Below are positions 1 to 7,710 of a DNA stretch of 25,506 nt, piece after piece. Position 1 is the first letter of the stretch; every line of letters begins with the position of its first letter. Under the pieces are notes generated by a model, which saw nothing but the letters and a program-made list of their open reading frames with translations, had not been told where the DNA came from and ran no database searches. The position numbers and the translations under genes were made by a program. The DNA is from Alphaproteobacteria bacterium (GTDB lineage: Bacteria > Pseudomonadota > Alphaproteobacteria > Puniceispirillales > Marisalimonadaceae): assembly GCA_016777645.1 (NCBI GenBank), contig JADHRC010000006.1:1-25506 (forward strand), given 5' to 3'.

Positions 1-870
1 AGCAGAATGCCAAACTAGGGGTTTAAAACCAAATTTATTGCAAAATCTAGCCTCCCAATCTGGGGTTAATGATATTTCGGGAAGAAGAATGAGAACTTGT
101 TTACTTTGCTCTAAAGAAACTCTTACTGCTTCAAAATAGGTTTCTGTCTTGCCTGATCCAGGAACCCCGTCTAATAAAAAACATTCTGGCCTTTTGTTTT
201 CTATAGCTTCCTTAAGTTTTTTTATAGCATTTAACTGGTGTTTATTTAATAATTTCTGATCACTTAAATTAATACCCTTATCAGATATTTTTTCAGAAAA
301 AGATGTTACTGATTTATTTTTAACCTCTTTTAGAATTATGTTTTTTTTTAACATGTTTTTTAAAAGAGTTGTGGATACTTTACATTCACTTGCTAACTCA
401 TCAGCGTTAAAATATCGATCTGAATTTGACAAAAATTCTACTACCAACTTTTCTTTTGGTGTAAAATTAGATTTTTTTGTACTTTCAATTGTTTTAATAA
501 TTTTTAGATTCAATTTATATATTTTTGAAGTTTTTGGAGATGTAATAGCTTCTATTGGCGACAAAACCATTTTTAGAACCAAACCTTTGAACACACAATT
601 CCAATTTGCTAAAAAACTTATAAATTCAATACATTCTGCAGATATAGGCTCAATTTGAAAAATCTGTTTTATTGTTTTTAACTTTTCTTTTTGGATTCTA
701 CCTGAACCTTGAGAAACTATAATTCCAACGATGCTTCTATTTCCAAATGGAACTTCTACGATTTGACCTATTCTAATATCTTCTGAGTTATCATTTAATA
801 AATAATCAAATGGCTCATTAAATGGACCAATGACAAGTACTGCTACTTCTTTGGATTTTATGTAATTCAT
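1..870 (-). CDS. priA: Primosomal protein N' (replication restart helicase PriA), N-terminal part, cut by window edge
   Basis: The reverse complement from the ATG at 868-870 reads open for 290 codons to the window edge, so the C-terminal half lies outside. PriA is the 3'-to-5' superfamily 2 helicase that reloads the replisome at stalled forks. Residues 1-105 match the N-terminal 3'-DNA-binding domain (FDYLL near 21-25, then RIGQIVEVPFG at 33-43). A winged-helix-like stretch follows. The helicase core starts near 205 with Walker A GVPGSGKTE at 235-243 and the next motif LLPEISLTP at 262-270. Family members usually have GVTGSGKTE, so Thr to Pro in the loop is a mild variation. No good ribosome-binding site precedes the start. 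The gene is divergent from tal, in a neighbourhood (priA, transaldolase, xerC) that I believe is common in alphaproteobacteria. The identification is firm; the exact start is likely but less certain. Confidence 0.93.
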   Translation of the reverse strand, partial: MNYIKSKEVAVLVIGPFNEPFDYLLNDNSEDIRIGQIVEVPFGNRSIVGIIVSQGSGRIQKEKLKTIKQIFQIEPISAECIEFISFLANWNCVFKGLVLKMVLSPIEAITSPKTSKIYKLNLKIIKTIESTKKSNFTPKEKLVVEFLSNSDRYFNADELASECKVSTTLLKNMLKKNIILKEVKNKSVTSFSEKISDKGINLSDQKLLNKHQLNAIKKLKEAIENKRPECFLLDGVPGSGKTETYFEAVRVSLEQSKQVLILLPEISLTPDWEARFCNKFGFKPLVWHSA

Positions 871-994
871 TAATTATCTTTATGAAATTAATTTAAAGCT
901 TAATATGGTTATCATTATTAACATAGTGTATTATAAATTATGATTAATTAAATATTAGTTTTTTAAAAACTTTTAACATTTCGAAGGATTTACA

Positions 995-1648
995 ATGGAA
1001 CTATTTATAGACACAGCTGAAATTGAAGAAATAAAATCATTGAATATTACAGGACTAATAGACGGTGTTACTACAAATCCTTCTTTAATAGCTAAGTCTG
1101 GTAGAAACATAATTGAGACAATTGAAGAAATTTGCAATGAAGTTTCTGGACCTGTTAGCGCAGAAGTTACTGCCACCGATTTTGATAATATGATTCTTGA
1201 GGGTAGAAAACTGTCTGCAATCGCTCAAAATGTTGCAATCAAAGTCCCCCTTACCTTTGATGGACTTCGTGCATGTAAAGTTTTTTCAGATGATGGAATT
1301 ATGGTTAACGTAACTTTGTGCTTTAGTTCTGCACAAGCCATACTAGCTGCAAAAGCTGGTGCATCTTTTATATCTCCGTTTATAGGTAGACTTGATGATA
1401 TTGGTTCAAACGGTATGAACCTAATTTCAGAAATTACAGAAATATATAGTATCCATGGTTTTGAAACAAAAGTACTAGCTGCTTCTATCAGAAGTGTTCA
1501 GGATATAATTGACTCTGCAAAGGTTGGAGCTGACGTTGCAACTATCCCACCTAAATTTTTAAAAGCTATGTATAACCACCCTTTAACTGATAAAGGATTA
1601 GCTGACTTTTTAGCTGACTGGAAAAAAACAGGACAAACAATTTTGTAA
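995..1648 (+). CDS. tal: Transaldolase, small TalC/FSA-type
   Basis: This 217-residue class I aldolase belongs to the short transaldolase / fructose-6-phosphate aldolase family and acts in the cytoplasm in the non-oxidative pentose phosphate pathway. The N-terminus MELFIDTA, the GVTTNPS motif (24-30) and the Schiff-base lysine K83 in AIKVPLT are all present. The active-site segment SPFIGRLDDIG (127-137) has Phe at 129. True fructose-6-phosphate aldolases have Tyr here, so transaldolase activity is more likely than aldolase; this is inference from a known discriminating residue. A good ribosome-binding site GAAGGA (983-988) fixes the ATG. xerC begins 8 bases after the stop, so the two are probably co-transcribed. 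The length is normal for the family. Confidence 0.93.
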   Translation: MELFIDTAEIEEIKSLNITGLIDGVTTNPSLIAKSGRNIIETIEEICNEVSGPVSAEVTATDFDNMILEGRKLSAIAQNVAIKVPLTFDGLRACKVFSDDGIMVNVTLCFSSAQAILAAKAGASFISPFIGRLDDIGSNGMNLISEITEIYSIHGFETKVLAASIRSVQDIIDSAKVGADVATIPPKFLKAMYNHPLTDKGLADFLADWKKTGQTIL

Positions 1649-1656
1649 ATTATTTA

Positions 1657-2553
1657 ATGAGCATAATAAATGTAAATGACAAAGTTCAAGAGTGGTTAAG
1701 TTATCTGGAATCTATTAAAGGTTTTAGTTTACATACAATAAATGCCTATAAAAGAGACATCATTGAGTTTCTAAATTTTTGTAATCAAGAAGCTTTAGAA
1801 ATATCACCTCCTGACAAATATACTGTAAGAGAATATTTGTCTTTTCTTTCAAAAAAAGAATTATCCAAACCAACAGTTGCGCGAAAAATATCAAGTGTAA
1901 AAAACTATTTTAAATTTTTACTAAAAAACAAGCTCCTTTTAACTCTTGATTTGTCAATTTTTAAAAGTCCTAAATTAAAAAGAAGCTTCCCAAAATCAGT
2001 TGACCCTGAACTAGTTGCTAAGGCTTTAAAGTCTTTAACTAATAATGAAAATGATCATTGGATCAATTTACGTGATAGGGCAGTAATGCTTTTACTATAT
2101 GGTTCAGGACTACGAATAAGTGAGGCCTTGTCTCTTAAGAAGAAAGAGGCTCCTAATGGTAATTGGCTTAGAGTTTTAGGAAAAGGCAATAAACATAGGG
2201 ATGTCCCATTATTACCTATAATATGTGAGGGAATAAGAGAATATTTGGAATCATGTCCGTTTAACGCTAAAGATGATCAACCTTTATTCCTAGGAAAAAG
2301 AGGCGGCCCCCTGTCCCCAAGAATTATTCAAAGGAGGATTGAAACTTTAAGATTTGAACTAGGCTTGCCTTCACATACCACCCCACATGCATTAAGACAC
2401 GCATTTGCGACTCATTTATTATCAGGTGGTGCGGATATAAGAGCAATTCAACAACTATTAGGACACTCTAGTTTGTCTACTACCCAAAGATATACCGATG
2501 TAAATGAAACAGAACTTCTTAATTTACATAAAGCAATTCATCCACGATCATAA
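1657..2553 (+). CDS. xerC: Tyrosine recombinase XerC (chromosome dimer resolution)
   Basis: This 298-residue tyrosine recombinase has the length of chromosomal XerC/XerD. The N-terminal SAM-like DNA-binding domain covers about 10-95 and the catalytic domain about 115-295. All catalytic residues are visible: R153 (GSGLRISE), K176 (LGKGNKHR), H244 and R247 (PHALRHAFATHLL), H270 (LLGHSSLSTTQ) and the nucleophile Y279 (RYTDV). With XerD it would resolve chromosome dimers at dif. XerC is chosen over XerD from the neighbourhood and overall impression, not from a decisive residue. The start lies 8 bases after the tal stop and has no clear ribosome-binding site, which suggests translational coupling. 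A strong hairpin terminator follows directly. It is a housekeeping recombinase, not a phage or integron integrase: no attachment site or phage gene is nearby. Confidence 0.93.
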   Translation: MSIINVNDKVQEWLSYLESIKGFSLHTINAYKRDIIEFLNFCNQEALEISPPDKYTVREYLSFLSKKELSKPTVARKISSVKNYFKFLLKNKLLLTLDLSIFKSPKLKRSFPKSVDPELVAKALKSLTNNENDHWINLRDRAVMLLLYGSGLRISEALSLKKKEAPNGNWLRVLGKGNKHRDVPLLPIICEGIREYLESCPFNAKDDQPLFLGKRGGPLSPRIIQRRIETLRFELGLPSHTTPHALRHAFATHLLSGGADIRAIQQLLGHSSLSTTQRYTDVNETELLNLHKAIHPRS

Positions 2554-2559
2554 AAAAAA

Positions 2560-2593
2560 GGCGATTAAACGTCAAAATTTAATCGCCCTTTTT
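2560..2593. terminator. Bidirectional intrinsic terminator between xerC and katG
   Basis: A perfect 10-bp inverted repeat, GGCGATTAAA (2560-2569) and TTTAATCGCC (2578-2587), encloses an 8-base loop. The right arm is followed by CTTTTT and the left arm is preceded by a run of A, so a U-tract forms on either strand. It lies between the converging ends of xerC (stop 2553) and katG (stop at 2610) and can serve both. Confidence 0.9.
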
Positions 2594-2609
2594 AAGGTTT
2601 TTTTTATAT

Positions 2610-4745
2610 TTAAAGAAGATCAAATCTGTCTTGGTTCATAACCTTATTCCAGGCAGCTATGAAATCTGTTATAAATTTTTCGTGCGAGTCATGACATGCA
2701 TACACTTCAGCTATTGCCCTTAATTGGGAATTGGAACCAAAGGCAAGATCTACTCTCGTAGCAGTAGAAACTTTTTCAGATGAAGATCTGTTTATACCTT
2801 CATAAACATTTTTATTAATTGGTTTCCACTCTACATTCATATCTAGAAGTTTCACAAAAAAATCATTAGTTAACTTCCCTGTAGGCTTAGAAAAAACTCC
2901 ATGACCATCTGTGCTAATTCCAAGTGACCTCATACCACCAATAAGAACTGTCATCTCAGGAGCAGTTAAACCCATGATTTGTGCCTTGTCTAGAAGCATT
3001 TCTTCTGGACTTATGCCATAGTCTTGTTTTTGAAAATTTCTAAAACCATCAACTACTGGCTCTAAAACAGCAAATGATTCTATATCAGTGTTCTCTTGAG
3101 TAGCATCACCTCTTCCTGGAGTAAACTCAAGATTTTTACCAGAGGCCTTTTCAATACCAACATTACCAGCAAGCACAATTATGTCAGCTACAGACGCACC
3201 TGTTTTTTCTGAAATTTCAGAATATATATCTAGTATTTTTGATAACTCATCTGGTTTATTTACTTCCCAGTTCTTTTGCGGTTCAAGACGAATACGTGCA
3301 CCATTTGCTCCACCACGCATATCTGTTCCTCTATATGTTGAAGCACTGGCCCATGCAGTTTCAACCATTTGATTAACAGTTAATCCACTTTCAGATATAA
3401 GAGTTTTAACCTTATCCAAGTTATAATCTTTGTTACCTTCTGGAACTGGATCTTGCCAAATCAACTCTTCTTCAGGAACTTCAGGCCCAAGATATCTTGT
3501 TTTAGGTCCCATATCACGATGTAGTAATTTAAACCATGCTCTTGCAAAGGCATCCTGAAATTGATCAGGGTTCTCATGAAAACGTTTAGAAATCACCTTA
3601 TATGCGGGATCTTCTCTCATTGCCATATCCGCAGTTGTCATCATAGTCGTAACTTTGATAGAACTATCTTGTGCATCAGGTGCTAAATCTTCTTGTTTAG
3701 GGTTGATTGGATGCCATTGGAAAGCTCCAGCAGGACTCTTTACAAGTTCCCATTCATAGCCAAATAAAAGATCAAAATATCCGTTATCCCATTTTGTTGG
3801 ATTAGCTGTCCACGCTCCTTCTATACCACTTGTTATAGTATCTCTTCCAACACCTGTACCAAAAGAGTTTTTCCAACCAAGTCCCATTTGTTCAATTGGA
3901 GCACCCTCTGGTTCGGCGCCAACATATTTATCAGGATCCGAAGCTCCATGTGCTTTACCAAATGTATGACCTCCAGCTGTTAAAGCAACTGTTTCCTCAT
4001 CATTCATTGCCATTCTTGCAAATGTTTCACGAATATCTCTGGCGCTTGCAAGGGGGTCTGGATTCCCATCTGGTCCTTGAGGATTTACGTAAATCAAGCC
4101 CATTTGAACTGCACCAAGTGGCATTTCTAATTCTCTATCCCCTGTATAACGTTTGTTATCTAGCCATTCATTTTCTTTACCCCAGTAAATATCTTCTGGT
4201 GGAGACCATATATCAGCACGACCACCACTAAATCCAAATGTTTTTCCACCCATGGATTCAATAGCAACGTTTCCAGTCAAAATAAATAAATCTGCCCAGC
4301 TTATTTTATTTCCATATTTTTGTTTGATAGGCCATAGAAGACGTCTAGCTTTATCCAAATTGCCATTATCTGGCCAACTATTTAGTGGAGCAAAACGTTG
4401 GTCTCCAGTTCCACCACCACCACGACCATCACTAGTTCTGTAAGTGCCTGCAGCGTGCCAAGTCATACGAATAAAAAAGGGACCATAATGACCATAATCA
4501 GCAGGCCACCAATCTTGAGAGTCTGTCATTAAATCATGCAAATCTTTTTTCAGAGCTTGATAATCAAGTTTTTTGAATTCTTCTCGGTAGTCAAAATCCA
4601 AACTCATAGGATTGGATCTTTTATCATTTTGATGAAGAATATTTAAGTTTAATTGATTTGGCCACCAATCACGATTAGAAGTACTAATACCACTATTAGA
4701 AGTCGCTGAACCATGCATTACAGGGCATTTGCCAATATCATCCAT
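2610..4745 (-). CDS. katG: Catalase-peroxidase KatG
   Basis: This 711-residue bifunctional haem catalase-peroxidase removes hydrogen peroxide in the cytoplasm. The first haem domain carries R93, W96 and H97 (RMTWHAAG) on the distal side and the proximal haem ligand H260 (GGHTFGKAHG). The Trp-Tyr-Met crosslink needed for catalase activity can be formed by W96, Y219 (LIYVNP) and M245 (ARMAMND), with spacing like that of Mycobacterium tuberculosis KatG. The degenerate second peroxidase domain fills the C-terminal half. The N-terminus (KCPVMHG) is typical, and AAAGG lies just upstream of the ATG. No signal peptide is seen. An Irr-type iron-control element lies 73 bases upstream of the start and the irr-like gene precedes it on the same strand, so iron/haem-responsive control is likely. 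Nothing suggests loss of function. Confidence 0.97.
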   Translation of the reverse strand: MDDIGKCPVMHGSATSNSGISTSNRDWWPNQLNLNILHQNDKRSNPMSLDFDYREEFKKLDYQALKKDLHDLMTDSQDWWPADYGHYGPFFIRMTWHAAGTYRTSDGRGGGGTGDQRFAPLNSWPDNGNLDKARRLLWPIKQKYGNKISWADLFILTGNVAIESMGGKTFGFSGGRADIWSPPEDIYWGKENEWLDNKRYTGDRELEMPLGAVQMGLIYVNPQGPDGNPDPLASARDIRETFARMAMNDEETVALTAGGHTFGKAHGASDPDKYVGAEPEGAPIEQMGLGWKNSFGTGVGRDTITSGIEGAWTANPTKWDNGYFDLLFGYEWELVKSPAGAFQWHPINPKQEDLAPDAQDSSIKVTTMMTTADMAMREDPAYKVISKRFHENPDQFQDAFARAWFKLLHRDMGPKTRYLGPEVPEEELIWQDPVPEGNKDYNLDKVKTLISESGLTVNQMVETAWASASTYRGTDMRGGANGARIRLEPQKNWEVNKPDELSKILDIYSEISEKTGASVADIIVLAGNVGIEKASGKNLEFTPGRGDATQENTDIESFAVLEPVVDGFRNFQKQDYGISPEEMLLDKAQIMGLTAPEMTVLIGGMRSLGISTDGHGVFSKPTGKLTNDFFVKLLDMNVEWKPINKNVYEGINRSSSEKVSTATRVDLAFGSNSQLRAIAEVYACHDSHEKFITDFIAAWNKVMNQDRFDLL

Positions 4746-4817
4746 TAAAAAAACCTTTCTGAAAAAAAATTAAATAGTTATTTGAAAATATGAACAGCTG
4801 ATTAACATGTCAAGTAG

Positions 4818-4834
4818 TTTAGAATGATTTTAAA
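4818..4834. promoter_or_regulatory. Probable Irr-binding iron-control element (ICE) upstream of katG
   Basis: The plus strand reads TTTAGAATGATTTTAAA. Against the ICE consensus of alphaproteobacterial Irr as I know it, TTTRGAAYNRTTCYAAA, 16 of 17 positions agree; only the C in the right arm is replaced by T. The site lies in the 98-base gap between the irr-like gene and katG, starting 10 bases after the irr stop and 73 bases before the katG start. That places it in the expected katG promoter region. I cannot tell whether it represses or activates. Confidence 0.7.
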
Positions 4835-4843
4835 GTAAATAGC

Positions 4844-5242
4844 TTAATTATTTCTCTTAAGTTTAATTATTACCTCAACACCATTATTTATAAAGCCATT
4901 CGGAATTTCAGGAATATTCTTTAAAATAACTTTATTATTGTCAATATCAATTAATTGTCCTGTTTCCTCATCTAAAAAATGGTGATGATGATTAGTATTA
5001 GTATCAAAAACAGCCGTATCCTTAGAATATTTAACTTGTTTTATAAGTCCACATTCTCTGAATTTTTTTAGACAGTTATAAACTGTTCCTATTGACATAT
5101 AATTACCTGATGAACTTATTTCATCTTGCAAGTCCTCTGCTGTAAAATGTCTATTTTGGCCATCTAATAATATATCTGCAATTACCAGCCTTTGTTTAGT
5201 AGGTCTGAGACCAGCGTTTCTTATTTTTTCTAAACTTTTCAT
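4844..5242 (-). CDS. irr: Fur-family transcriptional regulator, Irr (iron response regulator) type
   Basis: This 132-residue Fur-family protein has an N-terminal winged helix (about 8-70, with GLRPTKQRL at 11-19 and SIGTVYNCLKKF at 50-61) and a C-terminal dimerisation/sensing domain. Four histidines at 85-88 follow DTNTN and resemble the DTNT..HHHFF haem-binding stretch of rhizobial Irr. The tail NIPEIPNGF..GVEVIIKLKR also matches Irr. There is no CxxC structural zinc pair, which argues against classical Fur, PerR or Zur. Irr senses haem and iron status and controls iron, haem and oxidative-stress genes. A near-perfect ICE lies directly downstream in front of katG, which supports both this identity and katG as a target. 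The gene is divergent from the amidase. PerR is the main alternative, because PerR genes often sit beside catalase. Confidence 0.82.
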   Translation of the reverse strand: MKSLEKIRNAGLRPTKQRLVIADILLDGQNRHFTAEDLQDEISSSGNYMSIGTVYNCLKKFRECGLIKQVKYSKDTAVFDTNTNHHHHFLDEETGQLIDIDNNKVILKNIPEIPNGFINNGVEVIIKLKRNN

Positions 5243-5375
5243 AATTTAAACATAAGATTGTTTGAGTAAAATAACCTAAGCAGATATTATCTTATTTGTT
5301 TATTGTCAAGTTTGCAAATTCTCACTTTACGAAAGAAAAATAAAATGTGATTTTATAAAGATAGGGAGATTAAAG

Positions 5376-6797
5376 ATGACAAGACCATGTGATTTAGACG
5401 CTACCGAAGCAAGAAAGTTGATAGGCAACAAACAACTTTCTCCTCTTGAATTAACAAAAAGCTGTATCGAACAAGTAGAAAAAATTAATCCTTCTATCAA
5501 TGCAGTGGTAGCGATAGATAAAGATGAAGTAATAAAACAAGCTAAAAAAGCAGAAAATGATGTTATGACTGGAGCTGAATTGGGTTTGCTTCATGGTCTT
5601 CCAATTGGAATTAAAGATTTAAACCTGACTATGAATTTAAGGTCAACCTCAGGTTCAAAAATTTTTGAAAATAGAATACCTGATAACGATGACAGCGTTG
5701 TTAAAGATATAAGGGATGAAGGAGGCATTATATTTTGTAAAACTAACACTCCTGAATTTGGAGCAGGAGGAAATACAAAAAATAAAGTCTATGGGGCTAC
5801 TTTAAATCCTTTTGATACAAATAAAACGCCTGCTGGATCTTCCGGAGGAAGTGCAGCCGCTCTAGCTACAAATATGATGCCCTTAGCTAATGGGAGTGAT
5901 TATGGTGGAAGTTTAAGAACTCCAGCAGGATTTTGTGGGGTGACCGGATTTAGACCTTCTCCAGGACTTGTGCCTGCGACAGAAGCATCTGTTGGACTAA
6001 ACCCATTTTCTGTTCAGGGACCAATGGGAAGAAATGTTTCAGATACTTACCTCTTACTAAAGGCTCAAGTAAATCTGAATAGAATGGATCCATTTTCTAG
6101 CTTTGATAGTCTTTCTATGCCAGATGAATTATTAGGGTCAGATTTATCTAAAATTAGGATGTCTTTTTCACCTGATCTAGGTTGTGCTCCCGTTGATAAA
6201 AATATCAAAGCAACTTTTTTTAAGAAAGTTGAAACTTTCAAAAATAATTTTTATAAAGCTGATCAATGCGAACCAGATTTTCTAGATATACACAATTGCT
6301 TTGAGATAATAAGAGGATTTAATTATGTTGCATCTCATAAAGAGAAACTCGATAACTATAGAGATTTACTAGGTCCTAATGTTATAGATAATGTTGAGAG
6401 AGGTTTGCAATATAGTCTGGCTGACGTTTCTTGGGCTCATGTCATGCAAACAAAAATTTATAAAAACTTCCGCAATTTTTTTAAAGAATATGATGTTCTA
6501 ATATGCCCTGCTGCTTCGGTGTCCCCATATCCACATGAACAATTGTTTGTAGACGAAATTAATGGGGAAAAGATGCCTACTTATATGCGATGGCTTTCAC
6601 TTAGTTATGCCTCTACAATGGCTGTTCCATGCGTATGGGCATTACCTTGCGGATTAGATCATAAAGAAATGCCTTTTGGAATTCAACTAATTGCACCAGC
6701 AGGAAATGATTTAGAATTATCAGAAATTGCAAAAAGTTTAGAGACAGTTTTGACAAAAAATGAATCTACAAAAAGACCCTTACCAAAGTTACTTTAA
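5376..6797 (+). CDS. Amidase signature family hydrolase
   Basis: This 473-residue amidase signature enzyme has the complete Ser-cisSer-Lys triad: K80 (GIKDLNL), S155 (AGSSGGSAAA) and nucleophile S179 (GSDYGGSLR), with the usual 24-residue gap between the two serines. It hydrolyses an amide bond in the cytoplasm, but the substrate cannot be read from the sequence. GatA is unlikely because no gatB or gatC is nearby and the C-terminus looks like generic amidases. The ribosome-binding site AGGGAG precedes the ATG. The Blh-like metallohydrolase starts 19 bases after the stop with its own ribosome-binding site, so the two probably form one operon. There is no signal peptide or membrane segment. The length is normal. 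Confidence 0.9.
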   Translation: MTRPCDLDATEARKLIGNKQLSPLELTKSCIEQVEKINPSINAVVAIDKDEVIKQAKKAENDVMTGAELGLLHGLPIGIKDLNLTMNLRSTSGSKIFENRIPDNDDSVVKDIRDEGGIIFCKTNTPEFGAGGNTKNKVYGATLNPFDTNKTPAGSSGGSAAALATNMMPLANGSDYGGSLRTPAGFCGVTGFRPSPGLVPATEASVGLNPFSVQGPMGRNVSDTYLLLKAQVNLNRMDPFSSFDSLSMPDELLGSDLSKIRMSFSPDLGCAPVDKNIKATFFKKVETFKNNFYKADQCEPDFLDIHNCFEIIRGFNYVASHKEKLDNYRDLLGPNVIDNVERGLQYSLADVSWAHVMQTKIYKNFRNFFKEYDVLICPAASVSPYPHEQLFVDEINGEKMPTYMRWLSLSYASTMAVPCVWALPCGLDHKEMPFGIQLIAPAGNDLELSEIAKSLETVLTKNESTKRPLPKLL

Positions 6798-6816
6798 TTA
6801 TTAATAAGGATTAATT

Positions 6817-7710
6817 ATGGATAACACAAACTCAAAAAATAATGTCCATGTAGAGGGCTTTTTTGACACATTAACATCTACTATAAGTTATGTGGTTTAT
6901 GACAAAATATATAAAGAATGTGCAGTAATAGACTCCGTACTAGATTTTGATTATTCTTCCGGATCTATAGATTATGTAAATGCAGATAAAATCATTTCTT
7001 TCATAGAAAAAAATAGTTTGAATTTAACCTGGCTGATTGAAACTCATGTTCATGCAGACCATCTTTCTGCTGCCCCTTATATACAAAAAAAACTTGGTGG
7101 CAAAATTGGAATTTCTGAAAAAATATCTGATGTTCAAAATATTTTTGGAAAAACATTTAATGAAGGAACAGAATTCCAAAGAGATGGAAGTCAATTTGAC
7201 AAACTCTTCAAGGATAACGACCATTACAAAATTGGACAGATAAATTGTAAAGTCATTAATACCCCGGGTCATACACCAGCATGTACTGCTCATGTAATAT
7301 CAGATTCCATTTTCGTTGGTGACACTTTGTTCATGCCAGACGTTGGAAGTGCCAGAGCAGATTTTCCAGGTGGTGATGCCCGTACATTGTACAAATCAAT
7401 TAAAAAAATATTAAGCTACCCTGATAACTTCAATATTTTTGTTTGTCATGACTACCCACCTTCCAATAGAAAAGCTAAATGGTCTTCAACTGTAGGAGAG
7501 CAGAAAAAAAATAACATACATGTAAAAGATACTATTACGGAAGATGAGTTTGTTAATATTAGAGAAAGTAGAGATAAAACTTTAGGCATGCCAAATTTAA
7601 TTATCCCATCTATTCAAGTAAATATGAGAGCTGGGAACCTTCCACCATCTGAAGAAAATGGAAATGTTTACTTAAAAATTCCTATAAATGGTATGAAAAA
7701 TTTAATCTAA
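6817..7710 (+). CDS. Metallo-beta-lactamase-fold persulfide dioxygenase, Blh type
   Basis: This 297-residue metallo-beta-lactamase-fold protein shows THVHADHLSAA (H77, H79, D81, H82), NTPGHTPACTAH (H152), FVGDTLF (D169) and CHDYPP (H211). These motifs, with FPGGDARTLY at 184-192, are those of the ETHE1/Blh sulfur dioxygenases, which oxidise glutathione persulfide to sulfite using one mononuclear iron. The Blh subgroup of Agrobacterium and Xylella is the closest I recall. In those species it is controlled by BigR; no bigR or rhodanese gene is visible here. AAGGA precedes the ATG. It follows the amidase closely, and its last 9 bases overlap the 3' end of the convergent aminotransferase. A role in hydrogen sulfide detoxification is likely from family knowledge. 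A glyoxalase II role is less likely. Confidence 0.85.
   Translation: MDNTNSKNNVHVEGFFDTLTSTISYVVYDKIYKECAVIDSVLDFDYSSGSIDYVNADKIISFIEKNSLNLTWLIETHVHADHLSAAPYIQKKLGGKIGISEKISDVQNIFGKTFNEGTEFQRDGSQFDKLFKDNDHYKIGQINCKVINTPGHTPACTAHVISDSIFVGDTLFMPDVGSARADFPGGDARTLYKSIKKILSYPDNFNIFVCHDYPPSNRKAKWSSTVGEQKKNNIHVKDTITEDEFVNIRESRDKTLGMPNLIIPSIQVNMRAGNLPPSEENGNVYLKIPINGMKNLI

Noticed and set aside
338..658. Open frame of 106 codons on the plus strand
   Set aside because: It is antisense to the conserved N-terminal domain of priA and its product is low-complexity and Phe-rich with no family resemblance.
958..970. GTTTTTTAAAAAC symmetry upstream of tal
   Set aside because: Homopolymer T and A runs make this symmetry common at this base composition; no known operator fits.
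1657..2553. xerC as the integrase of a mobile element
   Set aside because: Length and neighbourhood are those of the housekeeping recombinase, and no attachment site, cargo or phage gene is nearby.
3181..4443. Three plus-strand open frames inside katG
   Set aside because: They are shadows of the strongly conserved katG coding sequence on the other strand.
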